Source: Rhodotorula mucilaginosa (Eukaryota > Basidiomycota > Microbotryomycetes > Sporidiobolales > Sporidiobolaceae). From it: a stretch of 64,000 nucleotides of DNA. Under the pieces are notes generated by a model, which saw nothing but the letters and a program-made list of their open reading frames with translations, ran no database searches and was not told the DNA's origin. Below are positions 46,863-60,724 of the stretch, piece by piece. The stretch spans positions 1,240,001 to 1,304,000 of the forward strand of contig CP137867.1 of the NCBI GenBank assembly GCA_034406715.1, in the 5' to 3' direction. The translations under genes and the position numbers were made by a program. Numbering within the stretch: the first letter of the stretch is position 1; each line of letters starts with the position of its first letter.

Positions 46863-48848
46863 TCACGCCTCGTCATCCAAACTCTCCGCCTTGTCCAGTC
46901 CTTGCAGCCTGTCCTGCTCGGCAAAGTACCGCTCCCGCTCCTCCTCCTTGCGCTTCTGCAACTCGTACCACTCCTGCTTCCCGCGCTCGAGCTCCGCGAG
47001 CCGTTCTTGCGTCGGCGGCACCTCAATCACACTCAGCTTGTCCTCCCATCCGTCCCGCCACGAGATGCCGCTGCCGGCGCGCTGGATCGCCCAGCCCTCG
47101 AGCTCGCGACGCCACCTCAGTTCCTTGTCGAGGCGCTCCTTGCGCAGCTCCGACTCGATCTTGGGCGGGTAGTTGACCTCGGCCTTGGTCGGTTCGCGTT
47201 CGCCGCGCGCGAGCTCGCGCGCAGTCTTGAGCTTCGGAGGGAGCTCATCCTTGTAGTAGGTCCGGCGGTAGTACTCGTGACCCTTTGGCAAGGTCCGGTA
47301 CGCCTTCTTGAAGTGCTCCGGGCGCTCTTCCGTCTCGAACAGGAAGTCGAGGTCTTTCGAACCGGTCGGGACGCCATCCTCCATCGTCGACAGGTGCTCG
47401 TCTCCGCGCCGAATCGTCGCGACAAATTCATCGTCGATCAACCCGGCAACCTGCCCCGTGGCCGGATCGCGGTTCCGAGGCGGGTCGAAGGGACGAGTCT
47501 GCGACAGGACGAGTGAGAGCGCATACTCGCCTCCGAGCTTGGCGTCGGCGCGGTGGTTCCAGAAGTGCGCGAGCTTTCCGGCCCAAGTGCGGATACCGAA
47601 CGGGTACGAAAACGGGACGAGGAGCAGAGGAGGTTGCGGCGGGATTTCGGAAGGGGGCAGGATCAGAGGCGGTTCCGGCTGGTCGGGAGCTCGCGGCGGT
47701 TGAGAACCGGGCGGCGGCATCGTGATCGAGCGATAGGGTGTCGGCGCGAGGAACGATACCGGTTGCGTAGGCAGGGCGGTTTCAGTCGTTTCGGCGCCGC
47801 CGACCGACTCGAGTCCGGCCGGAGCAGCTCGCTCGTCAAAGGGTCCACCTTCGGGCCGGGCTTCGTCCTCCTTCTCCAGTTCGCGCGACATGAGCTCCTC
47901 CTCGCGCTCCCACCGGCCGTCCTTGCGGCGCTCGTTCGCCCCCAGACCGAGACCTTCGAGCTTGCCTTCCTGCCGGAGGTCGATCGCCTCTCCCCATCCC
48001 TTCTTGAGGGCCCAGAGGTACTCTTTCAGCGCACCGCGCCCGAGCAAAACGATCGCGCCGTTCTCTTCGAGCTTCTCCTGCTCGAGGTCGTGGGCGGCGA
48101 GGACGGCATTGACATTGGCTTCGGGCGAATTGCCGAGGAGGACCTGTGCCGCGGCGGCTTCGCTCTCTTGCGCCGCTTCGGTGATGCGCCGTCCGCGGAT
48201 TTCGTGCGCCAGAGTGCGACCGAGGCCTCCCGGGTTGGTGCCGACTTTGAGGACATAGTCTGTGCCGGACGCGACGAGGATCGGCTGGCGGACGAGAGAG
48301 TCCAAAAGCATCAGCGATGCGGTCACCCGGAATCCTTCTATCGGTGATCTGAACAGACATACCCGCATATACCGCTTGAACCACTTTGCACCGCGCTCGA
48401 GTTCGCCGTCTTCCGGGACCCTCGCGCCGAGAACAGTGACCTTTCGTACCCGCTCAGTCGTCTCGAGCGGCTGCTCGCTCATCCACTTGACGCGGGCAAT
48501 GTACTCTTGCTGGATCCGTTTCGTCTCTGATCGATCGTACACGTACAAGCCCGTGAGGGTGGTTGTCACGGCGAGGAAGACGGACATTTTCGGACCGGGT
48601 CGAGATGGCCGCCAGTCGAGCACGAACTGCGGGATTCCGAGGTAGACAAACCTGTTCGTAGAGCGTGAGTCAGTACGAGCTTGACCGGCTCTCGGAGCGT
48701 GTGTGTGCACGCACGGGTTTGTCGGCTTGACGACTTTCTGCGGCAGCGCTCGCGTCGAAGGGCCTGGGACCGGTGTAGGCGTCACGGGCGTCGGCGCAGG
48801 GGTCTGGACATTCTGCCCTGACGGTGTGGGTGTCGGTGGATCGGCCAT
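46863..48848 (-). CDS. TIM54: Mitochondrial inner-membrane translocase subunit TIM54
   Basis: Tim54 is part of the TIM22 complex, which inserts carrier proteins into the inner membrane. ATG 48848 opens a Pro/Thr-rich N-terminus (MADPPTPTPSGQNVQ), then FVYLGIPQFVLDWRPSRPGPKM and a membrane helix SVFLAVTTTLTGLYVYDRS, followed by WMSEQPLETTERVRKVTVLGARVPEDG. Later conserved parts are VPFSYPFGIRTWAGKLAHFWNHR, SKDLDFLFETEERPEHFKKAYRTLPKGHEYYRR and a Lys/Glu/Arg-rich C-terminus. Two introns, 48714-48652 (63 bases) and 48362-48285 (78 bases), are both multiples of three without stops, so the whole gene also reads as one frame; the intron calls come from GTGCGT/GTATGT donors and from the family alignment at KRYMR-PILVASGTDYV. 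The gene diverges from 49255. Confidence 0.9.
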   Translation of the reverse strand: MADPPTPTPSGQNVQTPAPTPVTPTPVPGPSTRALPQKVVKPTNPCVHTHAPRAGQARTDSRSTNRFVYLGIPQFVLDWRPSRPGPKMSVFLAVTTTLTGLYVYDRSETKRIQQEYIARVKWMSEQPLETTERVRKVTVLGARVPEDGELERGAKWFKRYMRVCLFRSPIEGFRVTASLMLLDSLVRQPILVASGTDYVLKVGTNPGGLGRTLAHEIRGRRITEAAQESEAAAAQVLLGNSPEANVNAVLAAHDLEQEKLEENGAIVLLGRGALKEYLWALKKGWGEAIDLRQEGKLEGLGLGANERRKDGRWEREEELMSRELEKEDEARPEGGPFDERAAPAGLESVGGAETTETALPTQPVSFLAPTPYRSITMPPPGSQPPRAPDQPEPPLILPPSEIPPQPPLLLVPFSYPFGIRTWAGKLAHFWNHRADAKLGGEYALSLVLSQTRPFDPPRNRDPATGQVAGLIDDEFVATIRRGDEHLSTMEDGVPTGSKDLDFLFETEERPEHFKKAYRTLPKGHEYYRRTYYKDELPPKLKTARELARGEREPTKAEVNYPPKIESELRKERLDKELRWRRELEGWAIQRAGSGISWRDGWEDKLSVIEVPPTQERLAELERGKQEWYELQKRKEEERERYFAEQDRLQGLDKAESLDDEA

Positions 48849-49254
48849 GGCGACTGCGAGACTCTTGCAAGTGCGCCGACTCGCGAGGTTCCGTTGGTCG
48901 CGGGAAATCTTTCGAGAGCTGAGGCGGCGAAAGTGGCGCAGGGGAGGCGTGTGTACCGGGGGGAATCACGTGCGCGGAATTGCGCGAAATGATGATCAAC
49001 CGCGGCAGGGCGGGGCTGGTGCTGCCGTAATCTGATCACAAAGACCGACTCTAGGCGCTGACGATACCGCTGCCATACCAGGTCACCTCCGCCGGATCGC
49101 GATTCAGCAAAGCCGTCCGTCTCTGTCTCCGCCCTCGAGCTGTTCCTCCGACCACTTCGGCCTGTCGCCGCTTGGTCGACTAGACAAGCACGTCTCACTG
49201 AAGGTCATCTCGAGGTCCGACGCATTGTAACGCACACAACAGCTACGATCGAGA
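48849..49254. other. Divergent promoter region (TIM54 / DOPA-dioxygenase-like)
   Basis: 406 bases between two starts pointing apart. It is mixed in composition, with no recognised gene or repeat. It should contain both core promoters. Confidence 0.5.
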
Positions 49255-50276
49255 ATGGCCAACCCTCCTCCGGCGACTTTGTACCGCGACCCGCTCGCAA
49301 CCCTCTCGTCAACCGCGGCACAAGTCCCCCTCTCGGAAGAACGTGCGGCGGACGGCAAATCGCTGCTGAACCCTCCGAGGGAGGACAACCGACTGTCAGA
49401 GTGGTACGAGTCGTATCCGGAAGAGTTTGAAGAGAGTAACAATGCGTTCGAGTGCGTTCCCGCTCCGAAATCCTGTCAACCCGCCATGCGACCTTTTGCT
49501 GACGAGATGCAAAATCACACAGCTTCCACGTGTACTATGCTTCCGCCGCGCAGACCGAACATGCTCGCAAGTTGCACGAGCGCATCCGTCGCGAATTCCC
49601 CGAGATGAGGATCTACCGTTTTTGGGAAAAACCCGTTGGGTACGTCTGCTTTATCTTCCCTGCGCGACACTATTGGTACCATCATCCAACACGTGCTCCG
49701 CGCAGGCCCCACCCCGTTCCGATGTTTGAAGTGAATGTGAGTCTTCTTTCGCGCCGAATGCAAAGTCGCGCCACTCTGCATGCGAATATCACTGATCTCG
49801 GCCTGGCATACAGACATTTACTCCGGCTCAATTCGGTGCTCTCTTTGGATTCCTGGTTGCTTACCGGGGTGACTTGTCGTGCGTCTTTGCATCTGCGGAG
49901 GCCATCGAAACTCTACGATCAAAGCTGACTCAATCAATTTCTCTCGCTTGCTTCTAACCGCGACGAAACCTCTTATGCAGCGTACTGTACGCCCAAGACT
50001 CTCCTGTGGGGTCGCAACGAAGCTTGGTAAGAGCCGACTGACACGGATTTGAGCGGTGCAGCATCCACCCGAATACCACTTCCTCCGAACTGCACGACCA
50101 CGTAAGCCCGATCCCGTGCATTTGTTCAGTCCTCCTCCGTTTGCATACTGATTCTGAGCGCCTCTCGAAAACAGACGGTCCGCGCCACCTGGATGGGCCC
50201 TTCGTACCCGCTCTTGACCGACGTGCTGCGGGAACACGAAGCGAGGTCGGCGCCTCGACCTGCCGCAGCTCAGTAG
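49255..50276 (+). CDS. DOPA 4,5-dioxygenase family protein
   Basis: Member of the small cupin-unrelated DOPA-dioxygenase family (extradiol ring cleavage; in mushrooms and cyanobacteria the founding members open L-DOPA). Conserved histidines are in FDFHVYY (N-terminal), KPVGPHPVPMFEV, VLIHPNT and LHDHTVRATWMG. Seven exons: 49255 to the donor at FD, then FHVYYASAAQTEHARKL..., GPHPVPMFEVN, TFTPAQFGALFGFLVAYRGDL, a predicted 6-base exon at 49981-49986 (CGTACT), 50062-50101 (IHPNTTSSELHDH) and the last exon to the stop at 50274-50276. The 6-base exon is needed to make the family signature SVLIHP; skipping it would give SIHP in the same frame. The true substrate is unknown; many fungal homologues have no proven role. 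Confidence 0.86.
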
Positions 50277-50487
50277 CCCGTCAGAGCCTGGCCTGTGGTT
50301 GGCTGTAGCGGTACTTTTCGGGAATGTCGCATGTCACTACTTGGGGATTGCTTCCTGGGTTGTCGCATTGAGACCGGAACTGCCAGCGCCGGAAGTCTGC
50401 GTCCCTTCTCTCTCTCCTGTGATGCGGAGTGCAATAGAGCCCCGAGAGTAGCCAAAGCTTGTCGTCTTGGGTCGGTCCGAGAAACAG

Positions 50488-50545
50488 ACAGTACATCCGT
50501 CGTTCCTCGCTGCGCAACGAGAGTCTCCAGCATCGAGGCGGGCAT
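50488..50545 (-). pseudogene. 5' fragment of the OCA/SIW14-like gene
   Basis: From ATG 50545 the minus strand reads MPASMLETLVAQRGTTDVL, matching the start of the gene at 52926 (MPASMLETLVAQRGTTGVL). Homology stops after about 19 codons, just where copy A ends; the continuation is unrelated. The promoter-proximal sequence is also duplicated, so the fragment may be transcribed, but it cannot encode the phosphatase fold. Confidence 0.85.
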
Positions 50546-50922
50546 GTTTTGGCTGATGAGATGGCGCGAGGACAGGCTGACAGACCGGAGTCGGACGGCA
50601 AAGAGGTTTCCTGTGTAGGCCCTAGGGTACAAGCCAAGACAGCTTTCGAGTCTTCCCTGAAGTCGTCGTACGTGCGGAAAAATCCATGAAGCAAAGACAG
50701 AGACTTGGGCGGAGAACGACGACCTCTCTCGCCACCGCTCCGTCTTTTTTGCAGGACACCGTCTCGTAGACTGGAAAGACGACCTCTCGCCATTTCTCTC
50801 GCCATTTCTCAGCCAAGTCGGTCTTTAAAACACAGCGCTTGCACGTAGACTTTTAGTCGAGGGAGAGAGAGAGGAAAGGCGGAGGGGGAATCGTTCATCT
50901 AAAGCAGGACTCCGACACCTCT

Positions 50923-51938
<1,016 letters not shown>

Positions 51939-52868
51939 TCAAGGACTTTCCAGCGTCCAGACCGCGGCGAGACCCTCGTGCTTCCTGAGCCAGACCGGCG
52001 CGAAGCGAGGGTCGAAAGTGAGCGTCTCGAGAGGGAAGCGGTCGATCAGCTGCGAATGAAAGGCGCTCAATAAATGCTTGTCGATATTTTTAAGCCATCC
52101 CAAGGAGCAAGGAACGCACCTGGATGTCAGCGATGCGCTCCTTGTCTCGCTTCTTGCTAACTTTGGCCGGATCGTCGCGGATCCAGTCTTCCGTCGACGG
52201 CATGAACCGGCGATATTCGTTCAAGGCGCCATCGAGGGTCCAGTCGCACACGAGGCGGAGGATGGCGCAGACCAACGAAGGCAAGAAGCGTCCCTTGTTG
52301 TCGTGAATCAGGACTTGCGATTTGTGGACGTCATGGGTCAGCCACAAAGTGTCTCAAACGGTGACCGGTCTCCCACGATCAATTACTCACTGGGAAGATT
52401 CCTTGTGTCTGGAGGGGGAGAGATCATCAGCCATGCCTAGGTGCCGGACCTGCGAGCCGAAATCGCTAGCTCACCGAGGACGACTTCGATCGCCTGCCGC
52501 ACGAGTGCCTCGTCCACTTCGACAGTCGGATCCTTGCTGACATCGATCGGGAGGTGCACAACATGCAGACCCTGCTCCGTCGCCCAGGTCCGCGTATCGG
52601 TGCGGTAGTCATCCGTCGAGAGGTACCTGCGTCCGAGTCTTCGAGATCAGGCTCCGCTCCTGCTCTCGCGCTGAGTCTGTTCGCGCGTTCGACCTACATG
52701 ATCGTCTTGAGGTTGAGCGAGTCTAGAAAGGGGAAGTTGCCCTTGTTCGGATGACCAGACCGATAAATGCCTGCTCGGTGGGGCAAAGGATGATGAGTTC
52801 TCCCCTTCTTGAATGAGAGCAGCCAACGGACGGACCTGGGAGGACCTGGGCAAAGTTCAACGGTGGGA

Positions 52869-55714
<2,846 letters not shown>

Positions 55715-56658
55715 GGCGCGTGTAAAGACGTCGTGCGTGAAGGAAAGGGGAGAAGGAGCGAGGCGGCGGCGAGGCGAGGCGAGGCGAGCGCGGCCGTCGC
55801 CCGCTTGAGCGCGAACTCCGAGGCGTTCCTCGTCCTCTCGAGGCTCACCTGCAGACGCGGACGGACGACTGCGACTCTCTTGCGCTTCTCTGTCGGCCTC
55901 TCCTCCCACTCCGACCACCACCGCCGCTCCCCTCGCTCGAGACACGCCTCGCTTCTCTCGCTCCGCGTCCTCCCGCGATCGCAAAACTTTTCCCCCTCAG
56001 ATGTGATCACATTGCTCTCTCATCTTGTGCACCTGCTTCAAGCTGCACTGCTGCAGCACCTGCATTTGCTCGGCAACGCTGCTCTTGCTCGGGATCGCGT
56101 GAGCTCAGTCAAGTCGAGCCGGCAAGCCTGAAAATTATCGCCACAAGCTGCAGCACTTCCTCACCATGGCTCTCTGCTCGGAGACTCGCTGCTGGTCTGC
56201 AGAACTCTTGCTGGAGACCTAGGCACCCGTCGCGCGCGGGCAATCCGGGCGCTCGGATTGCCCTCGAGGCCGACAATTGCCTTGCAGTCTGCCGCTCGAG
56301 CAGTGAGCACCTTTTCTCCTCGCCACCTTCGGTCGGGACCTTTTGATCGACCGCTGCTCTGGCCGCTTGCACATGCGTCTGGGCCGCAAAAACGACTGGA
56401 CGAGGCCCCTTGCGCGCTATGCTGCCAGCCCGAGCCGCAACCTCTACACTGCACGAGAGCAGCATGTGACCGGAATCGGCAGTTGACAATAGCGTCTGCG
56501 CAGAGGGTTCGACCCCTATAGTTACAGAGACAAGTGTCTACCAGAAAATGCATGCGGAGTAGCAGAGAGGGTGATCGATATATTGACAACAAAACAACCG
56601 AAAGGGACCAAACAGGAACACGCGCAAAGGGAGCAGAGCATCGCAACGCAGCCTCTGT
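55715..56658. other. Long intergenic region: ATP2 promoter and CHMP7 3' flank
   Basis: 944 bases. The part next to ATP2 (about 55745-55990) is very G/C-rich with GGCGA repeats (around 55763-55790) and pyrimidine tracts, a plausible strong promoter and leader. From about 56000 the composition is mixed. No gene or RNA was recognised; open frames here have no family signature. Confidence 0.45.
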
Positions 56659-58481
56659 TTACTGCGCCGGTACAGGTTCCTTGGACGCCGTGTCTGCTGG
56701 AGTCTCTGTCTTGAACTCGACCTCCTCGGCTTGACTTGTCGACGGCACCGGCGCCGGCGTTTCCAACTTGCGCTTCGCCTCCTCAACCCTCTGCCGTTCC
56801 TCCCTCTCCTCCTCCTCCTTGACCAACCTCTCCCACTCTTCCTCAACCTCATTCTCATCAATCGCCGCCTCCCGCTCAGGAGCCCCGACGGCATCGACCG
56901 CTTCCGAGACTTCTTGCGCCGAGACGAGTTGCTCGTCGAGCGCAGAGGTGAGCTCGCTGATGTTGTCGAGTTGGAGCGTAGGAGAGGCGAGCACCGTGCG
57001 GAGGGTCGAGGTGCCGAGCGTGAGAGCCGAGAGGGTCTGCGGTGCGCGGGGGGTCCGTAAAAAGCGTAATGAGCATGGTGATGCCCACTTCGCACCGAGG
57101 AGGCCGCCGCCACAAGCATCCCGTCCAGCTTGACGAGACCCCCGAAGAAAGCAATGAAAATGAACCAGCAAAACTCACCTCTTCGTCGCCTACGGCGCGC
57201 TCGATAGCCGAAACGACCTCCTGAACTTTCAACCTCTGCCCGACCCGTTCCTCGAGCAACTTCTCGTCCCGCCTCTTTTCGACCAACGCCGCCTTGGCCA
57301 ACTCGACCCGTTTCTGGGCCGCGTACCGAGCCGCTTTATTTCGGGCGGCGGTGATTCGGTCTTCGAGGGAGGAGATCGAGGCGGAGAGGGAGGCGACCGA
57401 GGCGAGGAGGGAGAGGGTCGAGCGGTCCGCGGCGGTGATGGGGACCGGTTGGGACGGGATTGGCGTTGAGTGCGGCGCGAGGAACTTGATCACCTGCGAA
57501 GGCAGCTTGTGGTCAGGTACAAGTCCAACCAATCCGGTTCATAGCAAGTCAAGAGACAGGCCTGTTGGGCCAGTGCTGGGCTCGCAGAACGTCGAAACAG
57601 TCAGGACTCACCTCGCCGTCAAATCCGCAGAGCCCCTTCCGGCTCAAGTACGTCGCCAAGACTCTGCAATCTCGCTCTGACAAGGTGACGTTTGGAAGGC
57701 AGAGAGGTCCGAGTCGTTCCCGGAAGGTTTTCAGAGTGTAAAGGCGCGAGAGCGCGTCGGCGTGGAGGTTGTCGAGTTTCGGTGTCAGTTGGGAGGCCGC
57801 GCGCTTTGGAGTCGAGTGTGGAGTCAGTATTCACGCAGCAGCATTCGTCACAGGGAGGACGGGGTCCAAGGGAACTGACCTCGACGAGATCGGGCACGAC
57901 GTAATCTCCTTGCCGCTTGGTCCACTCTTTCTGATCGGCGGCCTCGCCATACTCGATGGAAGATGGTGATGATGAAGAGGCCGTGCCGAGGACGGTCGAC
58001 AGAGTCCACCAGAATGGGCGCGCGAGGAGGGAGAGGACCGAGAACGATTGAGGGTCGGGCGACGAGAGGTACTCGCTTTCGCGGACGAGGTCGGACGAGT
58101 GTGCCAACTCGGCCTGGGGGGTTAAAGGGGTCGGTATGTCCACTCCGGTGTAGCCAAGGTTTTTAGGGTCTCACTCACGGTGATGACGCCGAGGCTGGAG
58201 GGTCTGCCAATCTTGTCCCACCGCAAGTGCTCTCTCAAGTGCTCGTCGACGTGGAGGACGAGCTTGTCCTGGCCGAGGAGGCCTCTCGCGGTCAAGTCGA
58301 CGAGGGTCTTTCTCCACCAAGCGAGGGCGGACGCGTAGCCGGTCGGGTTCGAGTGCTTGCGAGACGGCAGGGACGAGTAGTAGAACTGGACGCGCGCGGT
58401 CGAGTACTCGGGGATGGTGGCGAGATAGGCCTTGAGAGCGTCAGCTGGACTGTGGCCCTGCTCGCCTGCAGCTTTGGCCAT
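56659..58481 (-). CDS. CHMP7: ESCRT-III protein CHMP7-like (Snf7 domain)
   Basis: CHMP7 recruits ESCRT-III to the nuclear envelope and membranes. ATG 58481 starts a winged-helix-rich N-terminal half (YLATIPEYSTARVQFYYSSLP, ALAWWRKTLVDLTARGLLG, SLLARPFWWTLSTVLG, GDYVVPDLVE). The Snf7 part follows: LSRLYTLKTFRERLGPLCLP, ERDCRVLATYLSRKGLCGFDG, VIKFLAPHSTPIP, ITAADRSTLSLLASVASL, coiled coil SSLEDRITAARNKAARYAAQ, and IERAVGDEE. The C-terminal acidic helices (EREAAIDENEVEEEWERLV) match the family's MIM-bearing tail. Five exons: first ends at VIT, second AELAHS to DLVE, third RAASQLT to FDGE, fourth VIKF to GDEE, fifth TLSALTLG to the stop. Only 114 bases separate its start from the divergent RING gene. 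Confidence 0.88.
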
Positions 58482-58595
58482 GGCGGCAGCAGCTCGAGTG
58501 TGCTCGAGAGGAAGAGCGATGACATCTCACGGCTTTGCCAGCTGCCGCTCACTCATTCGCAGCTGGACTGCGCTCGAGACTGAGCTAGGACTAGA

Positions 58596-60475
58596 ATGAC
58601 TGGGGCAGCGAGTCGTGTCCAGGCCACGGCGCGGTCTCCGCTCGAGTTTGTCGCCTGCTCGAGCTGTCACGCCCCACATGATGCGACTCCGACGCTGCCC
58701 TTCTTTCTCACCGACTGCGCCCACACCCTCTGCCAGTCCTGCACCGCCAACGCAACTGCACAACGAGGAGGAGGAGCCGCAGCAGAACCCGGGGCGACCA
58801 CCTGCCCGGCGTGTGGACATGCAGGACCCGTCGTCCGACTCGACCTCGCTTCGTCCCTCGAGCACTGCTTCCGACCCCTGCAGGACTTGATCGCCGAACT
58901 CGGAATGGCAGCAGAGTGGCAACTCGTCAACCTCGTAGACCAGCTCGCCTACTTTCGCCAAAAGTGCACCGACCAGAAACAGATGCTCGCCAAAGCCGCG
59001 ACAGAGTTGAAAAAGATGCGCGACCTCAAAGAGTCGGTCCCGAGTCTGCATTATACTTGCTCTCAATCGGCTGACCTTGTTCGCGCACCGACACAGCCGC
59101 GTCGCCGAGCTCTCAAGACAGAACGAAGCCTTGCAGCAGCAACTCGCAGCAGCAGCCACGCCTCAACCGCTCGGTCGATCTCTCGCTCAATTTGCTGCTC
59201 CCAACGATCAGAACGTGCCTCCCGCTTACGGACACCGGCCTCCGCCTCCTCCTCCCACTCAGAGCCTTGGTCAAAAGCGCGCGCGCGGTAACTCGCCCGA
59301 CCGGTGCGTTTCTCCTCAGCACGGGCTCGCGGAGGCTGATCCACTAGTCAAGTGCCAGCCTCTCAAACTCGTTACTCGTTCGGAAACTCTTACAGGAACA
59401 CGTTCTTTGAGATCCCTTCTGCTTCCCGCTCGCCGTCCGTCTCGAGCGCGACGCTCGCGCCCGCGCCCGGTCGGTTGTCGCTCACCCCGGCGCAGCAGAA
59501 ACAGACGGCGGCGCGCCTCTCGGCTCAAAGCTCGATGCAGAACCGGGGCCCGGCACCTCCAACAGCTTCTTCAAGCTCCACTTCGAAGTCTGCGGATGGG
59601 AGAGCTTCACGGCAGGGTGGACCTGCGCCGCGGAACGCAGCGGAACAGAGTTCAAAGGACCGCCTCGCGTGAGCGCCACACCCCTCGCCTGCGATCAGTA
59701 CATGGGGCCCTTTGACTTGAGACTGACACACAAGTTTGCTCCGCTTTTCACAGTCGATTCGCTTACAACCCTTCTCGAACGTCCCACCGGTCTGCTGCCA
59801 GCACGCCTGCTTTGCCTCCGCCTCAAGAACACTTTGCTCCGCCTGCCCGAGCCAGCACAGCCCAAGCAGAGAGCCCGTTCTACTACAACGTGCCTTTGAC
59901 GACTAGTGCACCGGAACATGAGACGCAGCAACAGCACCGGTATGACTACCTCCCCAATGACAGCTTTGCGTCTGTCGATGACGACAACGATGGCTTCGGA
60001 GGACGACCAACGAATGGTCACCAGCAAGATGATCGCCAGCTCATGCCGCCTCCGCCGTTGCCGTCGTCGCGCCGACAACCTCAGCAGCACTTTGTTGCGT
60101 CCAATGCTTCGTACAACACGCCCGCGACTCAGCTCGGCGGCGGAACAGCTCAGCCTCGACAATACTTTGTAGGCGCGCAACAAACCCCGGTAACACGTGG
60201 ACCAGGTACGTCACGCGATCGTGGGTTTGTTAATTGTCCAACTTGTCGGTTTCAGGGGGGAGCCTGATTGTAATCTTCCCGGTGCAGGCATGATCTCCCG
60301 ACCGGCGTCAACTTCCCTGCCGCCCCGCCCCTCCTCAAATTCGACTGCGACTTCGACTTCGACTTCGCACCGGCAGCCGTTCCGTCCCGCGAGCGTCGCT
60401 GCTGCTGCGAGATCGCATGAACAAAGCTCGACGCGTTTCGGAGCGGGCGTCCGGACCGGCGGGGGCGGGTACTGA
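58596..60475 (+). CDS. RING-finger protein of the ZIP3/RNF212/HEI10 type (putative SUMO/ubiquitin E3)
   Basis: Zip3-like RING proteins mark crossover sites on meiotic chromosomes. The N-terminal RING is CSSCHAP...FFLTDCAHTLCQSC...TTCPACG (about residues 22-75), followed by SSLEHCFRPLQDLIAELG and LVNLVDQLAYFRQKC, the helical extension typical of this class, and a coiled coil (LKKMRDLKDRVAELSRQNEAL). Exon joins: LKD-RVAELSR at the first intron, SPDR-QVPASQTRYSFGNSYRN at the second (acceptor just before 59349), LA-RFAYNPSRTS at the third, and GMISRPAS at the last; stop 60473-60475. The rest is a disordered Ser/Thr/Pro/Gln-rich tail. Distinguishing ZIP3 from HEI10 or an unrelated RING is not possible from the short RING alone. 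Confidence 0.75.
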
Positions 60476-60724
60476 GGGATCGGCGGCGGCGGCGGCGCGT
60501 AGCCCGAGTCGTTTGATTCGGGGTTGGGCGCTCGAGGAAAGTGGCGAGACGATGTTGAGCTTGTTGCGAATGATCTCCCGAGTAGTGCGATTTATGCAGG
60601 GGGGAGCCAGCCTTCGACACGGAGCTTGCGCGGTTTATCGTGTGTAAACAAAAAACAGAAGTAGTGATATGGCAACAAATCGATCTGTATCCCCCTAGAC
60701 TGGTTGGCGCTTCGTTTCGATTTG

